Part shown: positions 44,701-52,396 of the stretch, piece after piece
Layout: each line of letters opens with the position of its first letter
How positions within the stretch are numbered: position 1 is the first letter of the stretch
Origin: Albugo candida
Taxonomy: Eukaryota; Oomycota; Peronosporomycetes; Albuginales
Direction: 5' to 3'
Assembly: GCA_040437565.1 (NCBI GenBank)
Contig: JBDOQK010000018.1
Span: 310,001-374,000 of the forward strand
Length of the DNA stretch: 64,000 bases
Position numbers and translations under genes: made by a program
Notes under the pieces: model-generated
Seen by the model: only the letters and a program-made list of their open reading frames with translations
Told to the model about the DNA's origin: nothing
Database searches by the model: none

Positions 44701-47063
44701 CATTTTCTACAGTCGACATCAATTTGGATGAAGCGTATCTTGTTCAGGGTCACTGGAACGATAAAGACGAGATTTTCGCTGTTGCAATACCAATCAGAAA
44801 GCCGATGGTCACGTGGGGTCCGACGAAGGAGAAACTGAACAACGCACACGAGCCAGATTCTGGGGATATCGGTCCTGCCCAAGCAGAAGACACAATCACT
44901 TCTTTCCGACTGACAGGTTATGTGCGAGATGCATCGAGATCAAGCGAGCCACACGTGATGCAGTTTGATTTGACCACACCGCAGCATGAAGACCTCGATT
45001 CTTTTTGTACAGTGCTGGGGAATATGGGCGATGGTCGTGGAATGCTGCTACCTTTTTCAGCCATACAACGATCGAAAAAACCATTGCTGAAGCGAGTTGC
45101 AACAAGCCTCGTGCTCTTACGAGGGGATGAAAGTATCCCAGAGAACGTCGACGTCGTTCGGACCACTGTGTCTGGAAATACTGGGAATTTACTTGCACAA
45201 TCCAAGTCTCCTCACAGTCTCTACGTTGGCGTCACTCGTGATCCATCGAGCAAGCATTATGTCGACGACGTGTGTGTGATATATGGGGAAGTTGATGCGG
45301 TCCCTGAAAGGTGTATATGCGTAGAGACAACACCTGCTGGACACTCGGCAAACCTCAACGACGGAACGTCTGGAGTCACCATGTTTATATGTTATCGACT
45401 AGCTTCGATCGACGAACAGACAGAAGAAAGTCAGACCGTGATGGATGTGGCTCTCGTCTGCTCTTCTCAGGGTCATAGCGATGCCATTCCGCCAAATTTC
45501 TACAAGGTGACACAAACCCCGTTAGGCCTTAGTGCGAATCTGAATGAGGGAACCCAAGGTGCCATGATGTTTTTGTGCGTTCAGAAGCGACTTCTGCATG
45601 AGGTTCCGAGGATTATACATCATCCGATGAATGGAAGATACGAGATCTTATCATTTGGAAATGGACCGCCTTTGAAAAAGTATCTCAATCTCTGCGTCAC
45701 ACGAATGTACACGCGAGCGTATCCGATAAAAGGCGGAGTTGGACCAACTTTTCACGGAAGAGCATCTATGCATACGGTCCGTGGGATTCTCTGTGTTGAT
45801 GATGCAAAGGGAGCATCTAACGAAAAGATTATTGGCTTATGGACACCAAACTGCCAAGGACAATTCATGGCCTCTCTTCCGGTATTTCCATTCGAGTTGA
45901 CGCTGAAAGGAAGTGATGCAGAGATGGAGGGATGGTACAGCTCACCAGATGGATCCATAAAACCTAATGTGCTCACCATCAAGACCCCTGGTAGCAAAAC
46001 AAGCAATGCAATTGGAAGCGGACGTGCCTGGTGTCTTCGAAAGGATTCTTATGTACAGATAGCCTTCAAGAAGGACTATGGTAGTGAATGGAAAGACGGC
46101 AAGTTGATCTCATCTGAACGTGTCTGGCGACACGACATTCCATCGATGCTGAAACGATTCACCGCGACCCGCACCATGGGAGGCCTCGACGCCTTATCAT
46201 GCTCCAGATGCCAGGAGAAAACGGAATCTCGCACGCACACAGTGATCGTGTCTCCCCCCGACCATCTCGTACTGACTCTCAAACGCATGTATTATGACGT
46301 CAAGCAACAAAAGACCCAAAAATGTCTTCGTGATGTTGCATTCCCGGCATTCCTGACACTTCCAGATGTATCTTTTAACGATGAGGAAATCATCCACGCA
46401 AGCAAGGAGAGGAACCAAATTCATAAGTCTCATGATCGGGACTATGGGCTTTACGCTGTGTTGATTCATAGCGGCCTGACTGCTAATTCTGGTCATTACT
46501 ATAGCTTCTGTCGGGTGAGCGACGGGAATGAGCTTCATCTTGACGACTCAGAAGCGAATCCTTGGATCAAATTCAATGACACAAATGTGGAGTTTTCGAG
46601 TATGAAGGAGATCCATCGAACGACCAGATCGGTGTCGGACTCTGTGTATTTACTGTTGTACAAGAAGCTCAATTACAAAGTGGAATTTGAAATTGAAGGC
46701 GCTGAAGGAGATGAGACACTTTTATTAGCTAAAGCGATGGCGCTTTCTATGTCTGCTGCAACTGATTCTGTCGAAATCGTCTGCTCTGGAGGTGTAGATG
46801 TGGATGCGCGCGGTTTGGATAGGAATTTAGTCGCTAAGGTACGCATTGTTGCCGCTTTCATCGCGCAAAAAACTGAATTTTGTGCACAGGTTGAGCAAGA
46901 GAATACGAGATTTTTACACCATCTGGAGAAATTCGCGTGTAGCGAGGAGTATGTAAAGGATTTGCACGCAATGAGCCTTGCTACATGCGGATTGCCCCAC
47001 AATATCTCGTGGCTGCAAGACAAGCTAAAGTTCGATCGACAAAGTTCGGACGAAAAGCTCTAA
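38730..47063 (+). CDS. Giant multidomain ubiquitin-specific protease
   Basis: One uninterrupted exon of 2,777 codons. Domains in order: unknown N-terminus; RanBP2-type zinc finger (WKCLSCAFVN, about 421); LamG/concanavalin-like region (about 525-710; MTIEFWMLPKQADGFQVILS); UBR-box-like zinc region (YGCQTCSLDHGTLCRTC, about 1,068-1,115); three more RanBP2 fingers (about 1,140, 1,196, 1,259); then the peptidase C19 (USP) domain. The Cys box is NICYQNSYLQALF (Cys1493), the His box SGHYYSFCR (His2589). Typical USPs have these a few hundred residues apart; here about 1,096. Between the two CxxC halves of the USP zinc ribbon (CKKCEK, CSRCQEK) lies a long insert with repeated MABP-like units (for example YNLLDTDLNMGDGDNVFLCY, SANLNDGTSGVTMFICYR). 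It should remove ubiquitin from substrates; the UBR-like box hints at N-degron or other ligand recognition. Its stop overlaps the next start (TAATG). Confidence 0.88.
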   Translation: MMLTDAIDALLTKLRCTSFRVSPDDRKWAELVHKSLQSLQNPIETEMLQFYMDTNCTRKRKSDELKDWEEWDRDESHHLTMETVLDPAKWKDVEAIALALSTGLTSSERFLEVFKVLCLHYSMNSISISRLYRSMVHTLKIAKRWSWLQELSPSLLDITYRKIQLLYAEAKFAEEEDEVMFNLMETVLLWCELLLGYQHSSSLFSSRKYQVVGLLTHLESVNDSVQLISVRMKGLVDIKDSNAIACQIITTVMALLMYHQSCPHENKNIYGLIIALGFSVNSGAMKQPRRDLINVPSEKLTNLLRQAAWILQPEKLTYILPFFEGKWEADWIGDKGFGTITNSSYQKHFGTLYMRSVERYLTYHVNATIHEASNFTAGKRPLQFRGYIFRGNDCLDENSNASWTFESHFGYEKGDASLNQWKCLSCAFVNKASALFCITCGKPAPSKSGSMTKSSAQDPLSNAGFSRGIFFGKDKAFLRVHWSRGEETGVWLARKCETKKNFSLGQLYNSLAEVSYSANVFANEWNPDHVVMIENCSLSSTPDMTIEFWMLPKQADGFQVILSSRDNVVYLTPRNNLIWQVKKMHTIAANSNETQQNGMFLDGGTMNVKKFTHVSLTMEKNGHRLIRIDNTIVADSQNSHSCDLKVEDSLEEKASDQRSEALENLLFLGGKGHLHGDFAWKISDCFGGAISDLRIWSLFAPFTEQLPSSKLSLYGNELNLLGYYPLVGNLCRVLMDKSNAQNHASLASWCRENLSLETTREVEGSPLCQVHQYPVQDGFVKEIGSLLIAGHCELCDDATLQIQRAGLGSSVWLNDPINIREGFHVSLTIREESGNTTSPSPLLLGICNNTTWELSSCLREAKVICDNLGDTCTFVESSNALMTTTSFFVVIRRSSTSTSDKCICDIAIFVWRAQKAFQICRASHISINAFTTMSIDYSAPEHVFKVSIEGTGTIIESVIDLESALVMTPKVNDTDSGSARFGIIFPNLENTILPSVYLTEWLVNASVRDTNDAIHKDIPMDGLAAIYPHLARQNSSTHAGKEDRDNTIPPLTLCSRIRFDDQAIQQETYGCQTCSLDHGTLCRTCAVICHSGHDLIATGAKSISCACQSRGSDLCQCTTQTPKFTVDLFPALESGTVAHFWRCDQCTIVNEANAVACKVCGRNTTISPARDTADTPMLNTSSDGTLCESAKHAFSEWSCVACTMLNEPNAKKCAVCETVRLGHSPHTGGKETQSRGQLTPFHTDSAGITTESPNDPSESHWDCQACTMQNPASNVCCYMCTTARENSQTEANPPNSPDTSTCEALQTPSTPSQNITIERNTIMERNVSVLSTLYADILPDEARKNGNDCDFVGESFWETTIGNMLLNTSDHPFTSHYVNSKCEGDGSIHGIAYWAHSSGSWRLRGAYRKKSQSLGSAIDIQWNSEGSRFEGKLHCGNAGETLNCTKSPYTCEFRGLKKVLYECKGEKSVDSATKFQPFYCGLLNMQDSLTNICYQNSYLQALFMTKAFRHLILEYTTNDREQANKESVESVNKSITSILQDIFVKLLCSQRPFIATRELQKCIPSEFNSGQQQDTSDFAHYLMDAVSSEVAHDHIFASKLAQIFGGLQATIVTCKKCEKHSMHEEYFWELLLNMVDLKYTPIVDICAVSGDASHIETPEGYERLNFDLNQGRTGSPPHVFLCVKRAPEKKQIENDDSVANLPVTEIVLRTSLTIDAAPCMPSEYERVGVNLNVGGSSLNDNKRQIYMFFRRDPNGSPITDLHVLYRNEPLPDGYNLLDTDLNMGDGDNVFLCYRCDMPITDIKLVDSNVSGYSLSPESLVLKGPTTNSQHAGEQYLAYKVGGGTDVCVTDLTVVSESRSKELKQRGWECIGVLGNTRGAVTRNDAMEDNDTGLDTRADDSSEEYNSAAIDHVMVLRGHGNPIVAIDVYRAPRQVPKFSDYEIQSLYTHLDATKNASNDTSSRVERILATLEGNWKATEKSDQSHRFMVIDPFSTVDINLDEAYLVQGHWNDKDEIFAVAIPIRKPMVTWGPTKEKLNNAHEPDSGDIGPAQAEDTITSFRLTGYVRDASRSSEPHVMQFDLTTPQHEDLDSFCTVLGNMGDGRGMLLPFSAIQRSKKPLLKRVATSLVLLRGDESIPENVDVVRTTVSGNTGNLLAQSKSPHSLYVGVTRDPSSKHYVDDVCVIYGEVDAVPERCICVETTPAGHSANLNDGTSGVTMFICYRLASIDEQTEESQTVMDVALVCSSQGHSDAIPPNFYKVTQTPLGLSANLNEGTQGAMMFLCVQKRLLHEVPRIIHHPMNGRYEILSFGNGPPLKKYLNLCVTRMYTRAYPIKGGVGPTFHGRASMHTVRGILCVDDAKGASNEKIIGLWTPNCQGQFMASLPVFPFELTLKGSDAEMEGWYSSPDGSIKPNVLTIKTPGSKTSNAIGSGRAWCLRKDSYVQIAFKKDYGSEWKDGKLISSERVWRHDIPSMLKRFTATRTMGGLDALSCSRCQEKTESRTHTVIVSPPDHLVLTLKRMYYDVKQQKTQKCLRDVAFPAFLTLPDVSFNDEEIIHASKERNQIHKSHDRDYGLYAVLIHSGLTANSGHYYSFCRVSDGNELHLDDSEANPWIKFNDTNVEFSSMKEIHRTTRSVSDSVYLLLYKKLNYKVEFEIEGAEGDETLLLAKAMALSMSAATDSVEIVCSGGVDVDARGLDRNLVAKVRIVAAFIAQKTEFCAQVEQENTRFLHHLEKFACSEEYVKDLHAMSLATCGLPHNISWLQDKLKFDRQSSDEKL

Positions 47064-49307
47064 TGGCTGGACAAGATCGATCATACCAAAAAGATGCGCC
47101 ATCTAAATCATGGAAGAAGTCGCAGTCGCGGTCGAAAGGCAAGCATAAACGTGTAGATGCGCACAGCGATATAGTCGATAGAAGAAAACGTGCTCGAGAG
47201 CACATGAAAGCGAGACAACAGGCAAATGCCAATAGGTTGCATGGAGAAGAAGTAAAAGCAAGAAAGCAGAAACTATGTCGTGAAGTAGCTGCGAAAATTG
47301 TATGGCGCAAGTTTGAGCGGAAAAATGAAGCGTTTGAAACGTTTTATAAGCAGTTGATGCAGAAAATGTATTTTAAATGTGACAATTTTGATGCAATATG
47401 GACGAGTTTCATTGACTGCATGAAGAAATCTCTCTGCGTCCATTTTCGCTTCAATCTCAATCAACCTGACCTCGCACATCAAACTCTCCACGTATTCCAA
47501 CATGAAATTATTCCAAAATACGTCGCTGAGTCACATCGACAGAGAGTTTCGGAGGATGTCAGTGGAGAGGAACGAACGATTCAGATCGCTCCTTTGGCTT
47601 GGGCTTCTTTTGCCAATGAAAATCTATGGAAAGTGTCAGTCGATGCGAAACAATTCCGCAAAGAGGAAAGCCTTATGGAAATTTGCGCTTTTGTACATGA
47701 AAACACAAAATTCGGTTTGCTTATTCGCCATGATCCGACAATAAGCCTTCTTCCCGAATTGCTTTCTATACGACCATCGGATCGAGTCTTGGATCTATGT
47801 GGTGGGGCAGGAGAGCATGGTATTCGAGCGCCTGTGCTCGCAGAGTGCTTAAGAGCTCCTGGTTCTCAAGGAGTACTTGTTGTGAACGAAACAAGTGTTG
47901 CGTCTGGTGCGATTGCACTCAGGAATCTAAGCCGCACGTTGACTTGTAGCGCCAATGTGATTGTCACTACCCATCGAATCCTCGACTATCCTCAAATGGA
48001 AAACACGCATGATGGATTTGATCGTGTCTTATGTATGGTGCCCTGTTCCGGCGACGGAATGATTCGGAGTTGTCCGGAGAAATGGCGTACATGGACCGTA
48101 TCAAAGGGAAATGAGAATCATCAGAACCAAATCAATCAACTTACCAAGGCAATTTCATTGCTAAAGGTGTGTGTTTGGTGCTTGACGCAATCGAAAAGCA
48201 TCACCATCTTTCTCTGTTCTTCAGGTTGGAGGAACTGTATTATATTGCACCCGCTCTATGAACCCAATCGAAAACGAAGCTGTTGTTACTGCAGTATTAG
48301 ACAATGGTTTATGCAAAGTTGAGGTCAGCTCACATTCTTCAAAAAGTCTCAATCATTATACCTTACTCACTGCTTCTTGTCTGTAGCTTATCGATATTCA
48401 CCGCAATATGGACGAGAAATTCCCGGCCTTCTTAAAGCATCCTGGTGTAGAATCTTGGGCAGTGTTTGGCGAGGACATGCAGATCTTGCCTTCTTGGAAA
48501 GATTTGAATGACAAAGACAAAAGCAGACTCAACCTCACCATGTGGCCTAAAGCAAATATGAAATTGGATCGATGCGTTCGAGTACTTCCGCACGAAAACG
48601 ACACTCACGCTTTTTTTTTTGCGGCTTTAAGGAAATGCACAGCGGAAGCCATTCCCACTGTCTCTGCAGCTCCAAAAGCTGACAAGCCCCAATATTCCGA
48701 TCGACGAAAACATATATCTTCCAGCAAGCACTTTGCACCATTAAAGCGTCTGAATTGGGAAAAAATGATCGAGTTTTACGGACTGGAATTACCACCACAT
48801 TGGAATCAAGATAGCTTCCTACAGAAACGACAATCCATTCAGAACGGGCAGTGCTCTGTTCATCTGGTATCGCATCAAGCAGTCAGCATACTAACCTCGA
48901 GGCATATTGGTAAATTAGCGGTTCAACGAGCTGGCGTCGAGGCTTTCCATTTGAGTGTGTCAACGAGCCGAGCCGAGATAACGGATGCAGGCGCTCAAAC
49001 GCTCACATCAGCTCTCACAAAGCAGATTCTTGGATTACAACTCGGTACATTTGAGAAATTACTGGAGGGAAAAGAATTGTGGAATCATCAGCTTCCAGCC
49101 CTCACACTCGAACACGCGGAGGCACTTGAAGATGGACCATTTGTGGCCGCCATTGAAACACCACGCGATCCAAACGAGAACATAATTGGTCTCATCACTT
49201 GTGTCAAGCATCAGAATGGGATCTCACTGGCAGCATCACCGGATCTCAATTATAATCGATCGCGTCTTCTATTTCTACTTTCTCGATTCAACAAAGCCAA
49301 AAAATAG
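47063..49307 (+). CDS. NSUN2/Trm4-like RNA m5C methyltransferase homologue, altered active site
   Basis: Three exons: 47,063-48,166, 48,225-48,323 and 48,387-49,307, introns 58 and 63 nt, phases agree; 707 residues. Start MAGQDRSYQKDAPSKSWKKS; an in-frame ATG at 46,985 would overlap the protease gene by 79 bp. A basic N-terminus precedes the Rossmann methyltransferase domain: VLDLCGGAGEHG (about 241), RVLCMVPCSGDG (about 325) and LYCTRSMNPIENEAV (375-389). RHENDT-type tail motif RVLPHENDTHAFFFAAL follows, then a PUA-like end. NSUN2 enzymes normally read CDVPCSGDG and STCSLNP; here the Asp is Met and the nucleophilic Cys is Arg378 (CGC, one base from TGC). The release Cys is kept. It may be a non-catalytic RNA-binding paralogue, or Arg378 may be a sequence error. 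Confidence 0.8.
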
Positions 49308-49382
49308 CAAAAATTTGGTCTCATTATTTGCACAATTTTGTATAAAGAGTGTTTTACACTTTTCTTTTGCTCAAGAAATAGC

Positions 49383-51843
49383 TCAAGGTTTTGTGCTTTG
49401 CGGCGGTGGACTCAGCAAACAACTCAAAACACTGCGAGTAAATCGTGTTGGCCGATGATAGCGGAGCGTGTAATACAAATCTTCAAACAACGCCACCACA
49501 CGCGGAAAAGCAAAACTACTAGAGCCCACATTGCTATCAGGATGAATCGGGTCTTCAATAACCAATGCTGGTTGTGATCCAGCAACTTTAAATTCGGCCA
49601 GACGATAAATGTATCCTCCATCTCGAATGGAGAGTCCGTTTTGGCGGTAATCAAACGTTAGCCCAAAGAATTCGAGGAATTCATAAATGTATTGGCCAAG
49701 CTCATTTGCATCTTCTTTTCCGGCTTGCTTTCGCTCCAACGATACGGATGCCTCGGCCTGCTTCTCACTCGATTGACTTCGACAACTGCAGGATGAATCC
49801 TCTGTATCGGCACTACTGCTTGTGACACTGATTGCGTCAGTGCTGACGTCAATATCACGTAAAGCTCGTCGAAAATCAGCGGGTGAGATGGAGACGTGAG
49901 GGTCAGACTTGGGCTTTGCTGGAGCAGATACGATCGAAGCATAGCTCAAATTTTTCTGATTCTTGCAATTGTGATCAGCAGCTGAACTCTTGGCTATCGT
50001 TGCTTTACCAGCGGCGACAGCGGCATAGCTGAATGGCGTAGATGCAGTCTTCTCCTTGCATTTCAACCCGGATTCGTCATTTCTTTCATTGGGCGTACTA
50101 TTGACAGACACTTTTTCTTTCTTTGGAGCGGCGAGGACGACACTTGCGTATGATTTGTCATCAGTGATTCCACTTGCATTCTGTTCGATCCGAAAAGAGC
50201 TTTTCCTTGAGCTTTTTTGAGTGCGTTTGGGAATGTCGGAGAGATTTCGTCGTGACCCACGCTCAGTATCTTGCGAATGTGCTGATTGATCGATGTTCGT
50301 ATCCCTTACGTGCTGTGTTCGGTGGTCTGTGAACAGTTCTTTCCAACTAGAGCGTGTCGACACTTTGGTTTTTATGTCGTCAACTGCAGTGTGCACGGAA
50401 GGGATCCCACCTGAAGCGTAGACCGCTGCAGCCTCGAAGCAAGCTCGACCGTGTCGTCGAAGTAAGGAGAAGTGGATCAGCATCAAGACGATCGAATATG
50501 AACTCAATCCACCAGTATACGCATCATTCAGGTCCCGTTCACGCAGCAGCTGCTTCATGATGATCGCCGCTGGGTAAAGCTCTGGTAGTTCATTGACATA
50601 CCGACTCACCAGATCACTACAGAATCAGAAAAAAATGAAAAGTTCGCAATCGATTCACAGCCCAAGTAGCACGAACCGTGCAAGTAAGCCGCTGTGAGTG
50701 GATGATGTCTCAAAGGAGATGTCAATGGGAATAGAAACATCTTTACTGACGAGTTTGATGACTGGCACCTTGGCCGTCTCAAGCACCACGATAGAGGCGA
50801 CCCAGTCTTGTTGACTCAATACATCTGCCAATTTCCCGAGATTTGCCGCTGTTGTTCTCAAGTCACAATTCTCCAAAACATTCTAAACCAAAATGTCAGA
50901 TACTAAAACACACATATATAGCCGCATCCACGTACGAGAATAACCAAATCGACATCGCTTGTTGGCAGCCAAAGTCCCGTAGAGTACGAGCCGAATGTTT
51001 CAATAGTCGAATCAGACCATAAATCCTGCACACTTGTAGTGACATTTTCAATAATTTTCGCGATGTGAATTTTCATAGAATCGACAGTTTTTTTGGTCTG
51101 TGACGCAATTTGTACAATTTCCGAATGCAAACGTTTGACCATCGTATTGTATCTCGGGCTTTTGCTGGATGAACAGGTCGCTTCTTTGTACTTGAAGGGT
51201 TTTAAGGACGTACACTCACTTGGAGATGTATTTGCTTTTCGTGAGAGTTTGACTTTGTGAAGAGAAGATAATCCTAAAGAGCGCTCGAGATGCCGACTTA
51301 CGAGTCGATTCAGCTTTTCAGTTCGTTTCTCTGTGATCAATCGAGTCTGTGATTTTGATAGCGTTTTTCGTTCTTTCGAGTCGAATTTCGCATTCAAAAG
51401 CACTAGAGACATACATAAGCGAAATGGAGTCTGATGAATAAATTCTTACCAGCCTCTTGTCTGCCGAGTACGCTGTCTGCGGTCGCTTTGTCCCTTCGAT
51501 TCAAATGCATTTCTAACGACTCACAGGTACCCGATGACGTCATCCTTTGGGTTTCAACGGTATTATCGTTCTGTGTGGCTTTGTTGCTCATATGTGCTGA
51601 GAGGCTTTTTGTGAACAACTTTTGCATTTGACCACAATGCGTTCTTTTTTTATTTTCCTTTGGTGTGATTGGTATACGCTTTGATAGCTCTCTGCGCGGT
51701 GAATGAGCAGGGAATAACGGAGCATTTGACGCAATTACGGACATTATATTCTCAAAGTCTGCAGAAAATAGCTTTTTATACGTTGTGGTGGGTACTTGAG
51801 ACTTGAAAACATTTATGGGTGGACGATAGGCGCATACATACAC
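49383..51843 (-). CDS. Trf4/Cid14-type nucleotidyltransferase (non-canonical poly(A) polymerase)
   Basis: Four exons on the minus strand: 51,843-51,450, 51,402-50,936, 50,882-50,677 and 50,616-49,383; introns 47, 53 and 60 nt, phases agree; 766 residues. A second Met at 51,744 is possible. The catalytic motif FGSYSTGLWLPTSDVDLVI (about residues 269-287) supplies GS and the DxD metal ligands; the third Asp lies in VSIPIDISF (about 339). The central helical part continues with ELYPAAIIMKQLLRERDLND and GGLSSYSIVLMLIHF. The PAP-associated segment YIYEFLEFFGLTFDYRQ NG comes only after an insert of about 230 residues rich in Ser, Lys and Ala with three SYA-type motifs. Such enzymes add short tails to nuclear RNA and hand it to the exosome (TRAMP), a link to Rrp6 further along. 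It converges with the methyltransferase gene, 75 bp apart. Confidence 0.85.
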
Positions 51844-52396
51844 GTGTGTCGTTAAACGTATTATCTGTCACAGTATATGAAAGTATACAGATAGTGGAAT
51901 GTTATCATTTAAAGCTCTGTTTTGGTGGTCTCCTACACTTTCATTCTAAAACTGCCAAGTATCTGGGTGTAGAAGCTGCTGATGGTGGTACGTTGCAATC
52001 ATACGATAGCGTTTTCCATTCTGACAAATACATTAACCATTGATTCCACGATTCAATTCGAATCAGAACGCATGTAAAGTGACCTCGCGTTGCGATTTAG
52101 CGAGCTATAAACCCAGTAGAGTTAACGTATCATATTTATGATTATATAAGATCTCCGATTCGATCCGTTCTTGGTCTATAACAAAGGTTTTCAATGCAAA
52201 CTCTCAAGAAAGGGAATACAGGAAGAATGGCCAAAAGTGTCTACGCCACAATCACACACAAACAATCCAATTCCGGCATTCGGATATTGGCCGCCGAATC
52301 ACGAAAATTAAGACTATGAAACGAACGTCTCCATTGCGTAAATCTTTATATCCTATCAAATAGCTGCAAGGCGACGGACGCGTTTATTGTGAGCGG
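51844..52396. promoter_or_regulatory. 553-bp divergent intergenic region
   Basis: The spacer between the head-to-head Trf4-like gene (-) and the DUF1769/DUF547 gene (+), the longest spacer in the host block. The short frame at 51,819-52,043 has no recognisable content. It presumably carries both promoters. Confidence 0.45.

Noticed and set aside
38730-49307. Deubiquitinase and methyltransferase as one fused gene
   Set aside because: The frames differ and the stop is clean; I found no obvious splice pair joining them in frame. It is left as an overlap to be tested.
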